Made by a program: the position numbers and the translations under genes. DNA of 12,910 bases, taken from assembly GCA_041648755.1 (NCBI GenBank), contig JBAZOJ010000084.1, forward strand, positions 1-12,910, given 5' to 3'. The stretch is from JBAZOJ01 sp041648755. GTDB lineage: Bacteria; Planctomycetota; B143-G9. The notes under the pieces were generated by a model that was not told the DNA's origin, made no database searches, and was given only the letters and a program-made list of their open reading frames with translations. The first letter of the stretch is position 1; each line of letters starts with the position of its first letter. Of the stretch, positions 7,521 through 12,910 are shown one piece after another.

Positions 7521-8281
7521 GCAGCATCGTCCCGAGCATTGCCATCAGGGATTTGTCGGTCTCTCTCGGGGGCCGAAACGTCCTCGACAAGATTAACCTG
7601 GACATCCCATCGGCCACCATCACCGCGATAATCGGCCCAAACGGCGCAGGCAAGACAACGCTGCTTAAGGCGATTCTGGGGCTCGTGCCCTACTCAGGGA
7701 CGATTGCATTCGGAGAAAACGGTTCGCACCGGCCCAGGATCGGCTACGTGCCGCAGTCAATGGAGATCGAGCGCGAAAACCCCATCCGGGTCGCGGATTT
7801 CCTTGTCCTGACCAGCCGAATTGCCCCTTTGTGGTTCGGAATGGGTAGGAGCGAGATCGCCAGGATCGATTCTGCCCTTGACCGCGTTGGCGCGATGCAC
7901 CTTGCCTCGCGGCCAATCGGCAAACTCTCAGGGGGCGAGATGCAGCGTGTGCTGCTTGCAAAGGTCGTTGCCGAGGACCGCGAAATCGTGCTGCTCGACG
8001 AGCCGGTTTCCGGAATTGACGTATCGGGAGAGAAGGTATTCTGCGAACTGATCGAGGAGATCCAGGCCGAGAAGCGCTTCACGCTGGTGCTGGTCAGCCA
8101 CGACCTGTCCGTGGTCGCGCGCCATGCCCGGAACGTCGTCTGCCTCAACCGTCAGGTGCTTTGCGCTGCCGAGCCCCTTGTTGCTCTTTCACCCGAGAAT
8201 ATCGCGCGCCTGTTCGGTCCGTCGCAGTTGGTCACTCACAGCGATACCCACACCCACGACGACCACGCGGCGAGGAACTGA
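7517..8281 (+). CDS. znuC: Zinc ABC transporter ATP-binding protein ZnuC
   Basis: This is the 254-residue cytoplasmic ATPase of the zinc importer. All nucleotide-binding motifs are intact: Walker A GPNGAGKT (40-47), Q-loop Gln80, signature LSGGEMQR (137-144), Walker B with Asp161 and catalytic Glu162 in IVLLDEP, D-loop SGID, and switch His195 in VSHD. The C-terminal tail has four His residues (241, 245, 247, 250) with Asp between them, a possible zinc-sensing or storage tail of a kind seen in some ZnuC proteins. It starts in a 4-bp ATGA overlap with znuA, so translation is coupled. Manganese or iron importers of the same superfamily are close relatives, but the zinc-type repressor and His-rich partner argue for zinc. 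Confidence 0.93.
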   Translation: MSSIVPSIAIRDLSVSLGGRNVLDKINLDIPSATITAIIGPNGAGKTTLLKAILGLVPYSGTIAFGENGSHRPRIGYVPQSMEIERENPIRVADFLVLTSRIAPLWFGMGRSEIARIDSALDRVGAMHLASRPIGKLSGGEMQRVLLAKVVAEDREIVLLDEPVSGIDVSGEKVFCELIEEIQAEKRFTLVLVSHDLSVVARHARNVVCLNRQVLCAAEPLVALSPENIARLFGPSQLVTHSDTHTHDDHAARN

Positions 8282-8282
8282 T

Positions 8283-9149
8283 ATGGACTGGGCAGCCTCA
8301 AACCTGAATTCGCTGTACGATCTGGTCTGCCGGGGCCTTGACGCGCTGCTGCCGTTTTCGTGGATATCCCCCGCGTTTATGAAGACCCCGTTTCTGATGA
8401 TGCTCATCCTCTGCCCCACCGCTGCGGCCGTCGGCACCGTGGCAGTCAACGCGCGCATGTCGTTCTTCACCGAGGCGCTTTCGCACTCCGCCTTCACTGG
8501 CGTTGCACTCGGGATCATGATGGGCCTGCATCCCACCCTCATTATGTTCGCCTTCGGCTGCGCCGTGGCGCTGGCCATCACGTTCCTGCGGCGGAACGCA
8601 ACGGTCTCGATGGACACGGCCGTCGGCGTCATGCTGAGCCTGTCCGTCGCGCTGGGCGTGGTAGTGATCACGGCAACCAAGTTCCGCAACGCCGACCGCT
8701 TCCTGTTCGGCGATGTGCTGCTGACGGAAAAAAGCGACCTGGGCATGGCCCTGCTGCTCGCGGTTATTGTGTTCGGATTCCTCGCGCTGACCTACAACCG
8801 GCTTCTTATGATCGGCCTCGACGCGAGGCTCGCGCGCGCGTGGGGCGTCAATACGTTCATATACGAGTACCTGTTTTCGCTGCTGGTCGCAGTAGTTGTG
8901 ATGATGAGCGTGGCCAGCGCCGGTGTCCTGCTGGTGACCGCGCTGATTATCGTCCCCGCCGCTGCAGGACGGAGCCTCGCGCGGGGCGCGGGCTCGATGT
9001 TCTGGTGTTCCGTCGCGGTCTCGCTCGTCGCGGGCGTCGGGGGGTTCATCGCCAGCTTCTACCTGAACTCGGCCACCGGCGGAACGATCGTCCTCGCCGC
9101 CGGAGCCATCTTTGGGATTTCAGTTATTTACCGTGCAATCAGGGGATAG
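8283..9149 (+). CDS. znuB: Zinc ABC transporter permease ZnuB
   Basis: This 288-residue inner-membrane permease belongs to the ABC-3 family. After a short N-terminal stretch come roughly eight hydrophobic segments. The family landmarks are FFTEALSHSAFTGVALGIMMG near residue 61, the GVNTFIYEYLF coupling region and the late SAGVLLVTALIIVPAAAGR block. It should pair with ZnuC and accept zinc from ZnuA. The ATG at 8283 is one base past the znuC stop, with GAGGAA at 8272-8277 as Shine-Dalgarno sequence; a longer frame from 8124 lies inside znuC and is rejected. The gene ends in tandem stops TAG TAG (9147-9152). No terminator fits in the 7 bp before the convergent neighbour, so the operon transcript probably runs into it antisense. 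Confidence 0.92.
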   Translation: MDWAASNLNSLYDLVCRGLDALLPFSWISPAFMKTPFLMMLILCPTAAAVGTVAVNARMSFFTEALSHSAFTGVALGIMMGLHPTLIMFAFGCAVALAITFLRRNATVSMDTAVGVMLSLSVALGVVVITATKFRNADRFLFGDVLLTEKSDLGMALLLAVIVFGFLALTYNRLLMIGLDARLARAWGVNTFIYEYLFSLLVAVVVMMSVASAGVLLVTALIIVPAAAGRSLARGAGSMFWCSVAVSLVAGVGGFIASFYLNSATGGTIVLAAGAIFGISVIYRAIRG

Positions 9150-9156
9150 TAGGGGG

Positions 9157-10905
9157 TCACTTCTTCTCTGCGGGGGATCGCGCCGGACTCGGCGTCAGTT
9201 TCACTGCGTTCAGTCCGAGAAGCAGGTAAATCTCGCCGTCCTGCCGGAACAAGTGGTTGCGAAGCATTGACATAACATACACAATCGGATACTCGTTATT
9301 GAAGATATTTGCCAGCGGCGGAAGGGCATACTCGTTGCCCTGGCTGTCGGTGAGCACCGGTACTTTACAGTCGAGATCCAGCCAGAGATCTTCCCACACG
9401 TTCACGATGGGCTTGTCGAGCGCTGCCAACATCTCCGCGTGCCGTTCCTTCCGCGAGTACTTGACCGGAAAGACATCGCCGAACTCAACTCCGGCCCGCG
9501 GATGACGGATGACGTACACCGCCCGGTCCGTCACCATTCCTTCGAACTCTTTTTCCGTTCTCCGGCCGATGCCGACCTCAGTAGGACTGAGATAGCAGTC
9601 CGTTCCATCTTCTGAAAACAGCAGCCGGTTCTCCGGCACGGACTTCCTGTCATCGAAGTTGCACGTCCCGTACACCGCGGCGCTCGAATTCGCACCATAC
9701 AGGTAGTTCGAGCCCTTCGGCAATGGAATCTCACGCTGCCTACTCAACGAGAACGTCGAGACAAGCACTCCAGTCCCTCCTAAGTACATGCTGCCGAGAA
9801 GGAACAGAGTATCGCCCTCCACCGACGCTGCCCAGACCTGGGGGCAGTGCACTTGGACCATTGGGCCGCCGTCTATCGAGAGCGAGCAGCCTCCCTTCTC
9901 GGATGCCACTTCGACCCGGTCGTCGCAGTAAACAGGCTTGAAGTCGAGCTTCCGCTCGACCGGGTTCGCGCCGAAGTCGCAGTATCCTGCAGTGTTCTTC
10001 CAGGGCGTCACGTAGTAAATGCGCGAGCCCCGCAGGGCACAGAAAGCAGTGTTTACGGGCGGTGCGAACTTGCCGCCGACATTGGCCCAAGTCCCCAACG
10101 CATGGCCACTGAACGAGTAACAGAGGGCGTACTCGCCTGACGACGGGACGTACGCGCAGTCGGTCGTTATGCCGCGCTCCCGGGCCGAGCCCGCCACATC
10201 GGGGCACTTGGAAACGAATAAGCAGCCAATGGCTTTGTGCGACGTCCAACCTTCGGGTCCGAGTTCCCAGTAGACTTTGTCAGTTTCGCCTTCGTCTTCC
10301 TCGTGGACTTCCGGGTCGCTGAAGGGGTCGTATCCCCATATCGCCCTTTCGTTGCCCGGGAACCACGCAACGTAGCGGAGATCGCTCCCCTCCACATCAT
10401 CGGGGCAGCTTTCCTCTATCGCATCGTCCAGCGCGAGCGACGTGGAAACCATCGCCCAGCGGGCGTCAACGCCTGGCCGGATGACCGTCGCTATCCAGAA
10501 CAGGCGCCCGTTCAGGACAAGCAGCGGAGTCTCCAGGCTGGCGATTGCCTCGACCGTGCCATCGTGGAATGGCACCTTGACCGGGAGGGCGGCGAGAAAG
10601 CGCGAGACGCCGTCGGCGATCTCGTTCAAGTCGATCTCGGTTACTACGAGCATTCGCGATCCGGCAGGGAGAACACGTTCGACGGCAGCCCCATAGGGAA
10701 AGACCTTCAGAGGAACAAGCGAGGGAATGGCGATCTGGAGTACCTGGCGCGACCAGCCGTGCAGGTACGCGCTCTGCTCGTCAGGCGCTACTGCGAACCC
10801 ATGTACCTCCAACTGCAGCGGGAGCATGCCGAACGGCGCGGCATCGGGTCGCGGACAAAGCAGACCGATCCAAAGCGCAACGACCGCACCGGACAGGAGA
10901 AACAC
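9157..10905 (-). CDS. Cys-rich extracytoplasmic protein of unknown function
   Basis: I do not recognise a family. From the GTG at 10905 the protein has 582 residues, with a hydrophobic N-terminal segment (about 1-16) acting as signal or anchor, so it is exported or membrane-tethered. The rest is non-hydrophobic and dominated by short strand-like stretches rich in aromatic and Gly/Asp residues (for example GSRIYYVTPW and TDRAVYVIRHPRAG), which could form a propeller; this is inference. About 14 Cys residues are spread along the chain, many for an exported protein, suggesting disulfides. An acidic patch (EVHEEDEGETD) lies near residue 220. The GTG has no Shine-Dalgarno sequence; an upstream ATC at 10935 does and would add a positively charged n-region. 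It has its own TTGACA promoter and is not an obvious partner of its neighbours. Confidence 0.75.
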   Translation of the reverse strand: MFLLSGAVVALWIGLLCPRPDAAPFGMLPLQLEVHGFAVAPDEQSAYLHGWSRQVLQIAIPSLVPLKVFPYGAAVERVLPAGSRMLVVTEIDLNEIADGVSRFLAALPVKVPFHDGTVEAIASLETPLLVLNGRLFWIATVIRPGVDARWAMVSTSLALDDAIEESCPDDVEGSDLRYVAWFPGNERAIWGYDPFSDPEVHEEDEGETDKVYWELGPEGWTSHKAIGCLFVSKCPDVAGSARERGITTDCAYVPSSGEYALCYSFSGHALGTWANVGGKFAPPVNTAFCALRGSRIYYVTPWKNTAGYCDFGANPVERKLDFKPVYCDDRVEVASEKGGCSLSIDGGPMVQVHCPQVWAASVEGDTLFLLGSMYLGGTGVLVSTFSLSRQREIPLPKGSNYLYGANSSAAVYGTCNFDDRKSVPENRLLFSEDGTDCYLSPTEVGIGRRTEKEFEGMVTDRAVYVIRHPRAGVEFGDVFPVKYSRKERHAEMLAALDKPIVNVWEDLWLDLDCKVPVLTDSQGNEYALPPLANIFNNEYPIVYVMSMLRNHLFRQDGEIYLLLGLNAVKLTPSPARSPAEKK

Positions 10906-10932
10906 TGCGGGAAGGAAAAGCGTTCGACGTCT

Positions 10933-10948
10933 GATCCGGATTCCCTCC
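10933..10948 (-). promoter_or_regulatory. Shine-Dalgarno sequence and candidate ATC start for the Cys-rich protein gene
   Basis: On the - strand GGAGGG (10948-10943) is followed after 7 nt by ATC (10935-10933). That ATC is in frame with the gene and would begin with Arg-Arg-Arg-Thr, giving a textbook signal n-region. No ATG, GTG or TTG exists in frame between the upstream stop (10986-10984) and GTG 10905. Confidence 0.4.
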
Positions 10949-10959
10949 GATCCAAGTCG

Positions 10960-10987
10960 ATAGTATACCCGGCTCGACTGGTGTCAA
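10960..10987 (-). promoter_or_regulatory. Promoter of the Cys-rich protein gene
   Basis: On the - strand, a perfect TTGACA (10987-10982) is followed after 16 bp by TACTAT (10965-10960). Transcription would start near 10953, just ahead of the GGAGGG at 10948-10943. An inverted repeat ATCCGCA/TGCGGAT (10987-10993 with 11013-11019) touches the -35 box. Confidence 0.6.
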
Positions 10988-11027
10988 TCCGCAGGCTACT
11001 TTCGCAAGCGCATGCGGATGTAGGCTC

Positions 11028-12170
11028 CTATCCGCCGATCTTCAGCCACTCGACCGCCTTCTTCAGGCCGTCCAGCGGGATCTTGTGCTCACCGTCGAAG
11101 TCGAACATGAACACATCATATCCCGCGTCCACCAGCGCCTTCTGGGCCTTGGTCGCGGTCTCGTAGGGCACGACCGGATCCTTGGTTCCGTGCAGGATGC
11201 AGACCTTCAGGCCTTTCGCCGCCGAAATATCGGCCGCGGTCAGCCATTCCGTGTTCAGCCAGCCGCCAACCGCGATCAAGCCCTTGTACAGTTCGGGCTT
11301 CTTGATCCCCGCCATCAAGGTCATTCCGCCGCCCTGTGAGAACCCCATCAGGTACGCGCCTGTCGTTTTGTACTTTGCCGTCAGCATGCGCGTGAGGTTG
11401 TGGACATAATCCACGTTCAACTGGTTGACATGGCCCGGCTCGCCGAATTCGTCGCCGAACCAGCTATAGCCCAGGAACTCGCCGTTGTAGTATGCATATG
11501 GCGCCTGTGGCGAGACAAAGATGAGGTTGTCCAGGCCAAATTCCGGATAGAGCCCTTCGAAGTTCTCGGGGTTATCGCCCCATCCGTGCAGGCCGACGAT
11601 AAGGGGATAGGATTTGGTCGCGTCGTATCCTTCGGGCAGCCTGATGCGGTAGCGGAACATGAACGGCGCCTCGATCAGCGCGCACTCGCCCTGCCCCTTC
11701 ACGTATTTTTCCACCCGTCCGGCAAGGACCTTGAAGTCCTCCTTCTCGCGGATCTTGTCGAAATCCTTATCCGTCAGCACGATACCCACGTCCTGGAAGC
11801 CCGCGCGGAACGCCCTTCGCACGTACAGCAGCGCCAGTTTCTCGTTTTCGAGCTGCGCGTAGCACCTGCCCAGCGCGAACAGCGCATCCTTGTCCGTCCT
11901 GTTGTACCGCACTATCGCCTGGTAGTATCGGGCCGCATCGAAGAACTTTGCTGCCTTGTAGTTCTCCTCGCCCTTGGCCCACAGCTCGGTCAGGTCGGTA
12001 TCCAGGTATGCGGCGGATGCCTCGTCCAGTGGGTCAATGCCATCCGGGCTGTGCCAATCCACAGCGGCCGGCGCAGGCGCAACCACAGTCTTCTCCTGCG
12101 TGCAGGAGTTCAGCAAAACCGCTGCCAGTAGGAGGCTACAAAGCGATGCAGTCGTCAGTATTCCCTTCAC
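11028..12170 (-). CDS. Lipoprotein with TPR-like repeats and an esterase-type alpha/beta hydrolase domain
   Basis: This 380-residue lipoprotein has a signal peptide ending in the lipobox L20-N-S-C23; Thr24 after the Cys favours the outer membrane in a Gram-negative cell. Residues 59-125 form TPR-like helices (EENYKAAKFFDAARYYQAIV, then ALFALGRCYAQLENEKLAL), a protein-binding scaffold. Residues 165-378 are an alpha/beta hydrolase of the phospholipase/carboxylesterase type: oxyanion segment LHGWGDN, nucleophile Ser278 in GFSQGG, acid Asp331 in HGTKDPVVP and base His362 in GEHKIP. The triad is complete, so it is probably an active esterase on an unknown ester. The GTG start is supported by AAGGAG 6 nt upstream (12182-12177). 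It has its own promoter and appears monocistronic, since the next gene has a strong promoter. Confidence 0.87.
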   Translation of the reverse strand: MKGILTTASLCSLLLAAVLLNSCTQEKTVVAPAPAAVDWHSPDGIDPLDEASAAYLDTDLTELWAKGEENYKAAKFFDAARYYQAIVRYNRTDKDALFALGRCYAQLENEKLALLYVRRAFRAGFQDVGIVLTDKDFDKIREKEDFKVLAGRVEKYVKGQGECALIEAPFMFRYRIRLPEGYDATKSYPLIVGLHGWGDNPENFEGLYPEFGLDNLIFVSPQAPYAYYNGEFLGYSWFGDEFGEPGHVNQLNVDYVHNLTRMLTAKYKTTGAYLMGFSQGGGMTLMAGIKKPELYKGLIAVGGWLNTEWLTAADISAAKGLKVCILHGTKDPVVPYETATKAQKALVDAGYDVFMFDFDGEHKIPLDGLKKAVEWLKIGG

Positions 12171-12215
12171 AAAGCTCTCCTTGTGTTACGCTCGCAATAA
12201 TGAGCGAATCGCGCG

Positions 12216-12243
12216 ATTCTACGCGCAGGGATAGAGAAGTCAA
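12216..12243 (-). promoter_or_regulatory. Promoter of the TPR-esterase lipoprotein gene
   Basis: On the - strand, TTGACT (12243-12238) is followed after 16 bp by TAGAAT (12221-12216). The leader to the GTG at 12170 is about 40 nt and contains the AAGGAG Shine-Dalgarno sequence. Confidence 0.65.
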
Positions 12244-12261
12244 TGTGCGGCGTTTTCGTAG

Positions 12262-12281
12262 GGGCATGTTGCAACGTGCCC
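12262..12281. promoter_or_regulatory. 20-bp near-perfect palindrome, possible operator
   Basis: GGGCATGTTG (12262-12271) is followed directly by CAACGTGCCC (12272-12281); the halves are inverted copies with one mismatch (T against G). It lies 18 bp upstream of the -35 box of the lipoprotein gene, a usual place for an activator or repressor site. With no loop and no T run it is a poor terminator. The binding protein is unknown. Confidence 0.45.
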
Positions 12282-12382
12282 TCTTCTCAAACGGCGTTGG
12301 AAGGCCATTAACATCGCTATTCAGGATGAAGAGGATAAAGACGATTTGCAGTCCCGAGATCGGATTCCGCCAACGAAGGTGC

Positions 12383-12561
12383 GGGTTCACCCTACCCAGT
12401 TGTTGGCCGCTGGCCTCAATTCTAGTTGAGCTCAACGAAATCCGCCCGTCTTTCGGGTGAGGAGGAGCGGACCCATGTCACCCTTCAAGGGGAAGCTCAC
12501 GCTTCAGGCGGGAAGCTGGGCTTGGGCTTGTCCGCCCGTTAATCGGCGTCCCTTGGACGCC
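12383..12561. other. Stem-loop-dense part of the divergent intergenic region
   Basis: Within the 473-bp gap between the divergent genes (12171-12643) I see no gene. This part carries consecutive inverted repeats: GGG/CCC (12383-12392), CTCAA/TTGAG (12415-12430), CCCG/CGGG (12445-12457), CCCT/AGGG (12481-12491), GAAGC/GCTTC (12492-12505), GGCGG/CCGCC (12507-12536) and GGCGTCC/GGACGCC (12545-12561). The word CCGCCCG occurs at 12442, 12532 and 12573. GCGGAC (12467-12472) can pair with GTCCGC (12530-12535). It could be a structured RNA, a REP-like element or a decayed repeat; no T run identifies an RNA end. Confidence 0.45.
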
Positions 12562-12614
12562 ATACCGAATTCCCGCCCGATTTCCGCTCAGTAATGGATG
12601 CTCCCCATGACCCC

Positions 12615-12623
12615 TGCTATAAT
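12615..12623 (+). promoter_or_regulatory. Extended -10 promoter of the right-edge gene
   Basis: TGC followed by a perfect TATAAT (12618-12623) is an extended -10 element. The -35 position (12595-12600, TGGATG) is poor, as is common for such promoters. It gives a leader of about 14 nt containing GGAGG at 12635-12639. Confidence 0.6.
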
Positions 12624-12643
12624 GCACCCGGAACGGAGGTTCG

Positions 12644-12910
12644 ATGGAACGCGCCAGCGAGGAAGAGAAACTGCTTTACATTCAGCTCCGAATCAGCGAG
12701 ATCCTCTGCTACGTCTGGGATCCCATCGGAGTGAACTCCATTCCCAATTGCAGATTCGAATATGAGTGGTACGTCTTCCGTGTCTTCAATCTGATGATGG
12801 ATGGAGGTGACGAGAAGGCCATCGTTGCCCTTCTCGATGAGATCTCGACGGTGGAGATGGGAGGCGGCCCCGACCCACGCGCCGCCGAAGCCGCTCGCCA
12901 GATCATCGCC
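12644..12910 (+). CDS. Small soluble protein with a WDPIGV motif, N-terminal part
   Basis: The frame is open from ATG 12644 to the window end, giving 89 residues without a stop, so the 3' end is missing. GGAGG at 12635-12639 sits 4 nt before the ATG, and a TATAAT promoter lies just upstream. There is no signal peptide or membrane segment, so the product is cytoplasmic. Residues 25-47 contain WDPIGV, then NSIPNC and EYEWYVFRV, then MMDGGDEKAIVALLDEI and EMGGGPD. This order (WDPIGV, IP, EY-x2-Y, a helix with repeated acidic residues) resembles small hypothetical proteins I have seen in diverse bacteria, some of them immunity-like; I cannot name the family with certainty. The role is unknown. 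Confidence 0.72.
   Translation, partial: MERASEEEKLLYIQLRISEILCYVWDPIGVNSIPNCRFEYEWYVFRVFNLMMDGGDEKAIVALLDEISTVEMGGGPDPRAAEAARQIIA

Noticed and set aside
8360..9229. Long alternate rightward frame (289 codons) inside znuB
   Set aside because: It is dominated by Arg/His/Pro with no family pattern, while the overlapping frame is a clear ABC-3 permease.
10987..11019. Inverted repeat ATCCGCA/TGCGGAT as a terminator for the lipoprotein gene
   Set aside because: The loop is 19 nt and no T run follows on the - strand; it may be an operator touching the next promoter but evidence is thin.
10237..11166. Long rightward reading frame (309 codons) opposite the Cys-rich gene
   Set aside because: It is rich in Arg/Gln and lacks any domain. 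It covers the promoter region and is explained by high GC on the antisense strand; the leftward frame has a signal segment, promoter and Shine-Dalgarno sequence.
12136..12435. Leftward frame of 99 codons over the lipoprotein start and promoter
   Set aside because: It overlaps the promoter and signal peptide codons, has no domain and no ribosome site.
12326..12460. Short rightward frame with GFTL and LVEL, at first look like a pilin-type N-terminus
   Set aside because: The hydrophobic stretch is interrupted by Pro, Cys and charged residues, there is no Shine-Dalgarno sequence, and it ends in the stem-loop region. A degraded pilin remnant cannot be excluded but is not supported.
12531..12561. 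Possible integron attC-like site around GTTAATC and the GGCGTCC hairpin
   Set aside because: GTTAATC does not match the GTTRRRY core, there is no matching RYYYAAC partner in the right place, and no integrase is visible.

Overview
The window is a GC-rich bacterial chromosome segment. It carries tightly packed protein genes, a Gram-negative-style lipoprotein and several extracytoplasmic proteins. It looks like ordinary chromosome rather than a mobile island: I see no insertion sequence, phage, CRISPR array, tRNA or rRNA. GTG and TTG starts are used alongside ATG. A PD40/TolB-like propeller fragment, a DUF2339 giant membrane protein and an orphan Cys-rich secreted protein suit an uncultivated lineage of the Planctomycetota/Hydrogenedentota/Sumerlaeota/Lentisphaerota kind. 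That placement is a guess from gene style only.

Layout. Bases 2-394 (+) hold the 3' end of a beta-propeller protein. It converges on a leftward cluster at 451-6023, read in the order HNH endonuclease, membrane-anchored EEP-family hydrolase/nuclease, nitroreductase, then the 1090-residue DUF2339 membrane protein. The first three are tightly coupled: the first pair are in the same frame with only a TAG and two codons between them, and the next pair overlap by 11 bp. DUF2339 has its own promoter in a 103-bp gap. Divergent from the HNH gene is a rightward zinc operon at 6160-9149: Fur/Zur-type repressor, ZnuA, ZnuC and ZnuB. It has two 4-bp ATGA overlaps and one 1-bp gap. A paired TTGCAA element overlaps its promoter and is a strong candidate for the autoregulatory zinc operator. 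The operon ends 7 bp from the tail of a leftward gene (9157-10905) for a Cys-rich extracytoplasmic protein of unknown function. Upstream of that is a leftward lipoprotein (11028-12170) joining TPR-like repeats to an esterase-type alpha/beta hydrolase. A 473-bp divergent intergenic region follows, unusually dense in stem-loops. The window closes with the start of a small rightward gene (12644 onward).

The most interesting signals are in expression rather than gene content. Three cluster or gene heads (Fur/Zur, HNH, DUF2339) have a -10 hexamer ending only 6-8 nt before the ATG, with a -35 at 16-17 bp, and no Shine-Dalgarno sequence, so their mRNAs are probably leaderless. Several other genes (EEP, znuA, znuB, the lipoprotein, the last gene) have purine-rich Shine-Dalgarno sequences. 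The Cys-rich orphan may start at an ATC codon. I found no convincing new defence or biosynthetic system.
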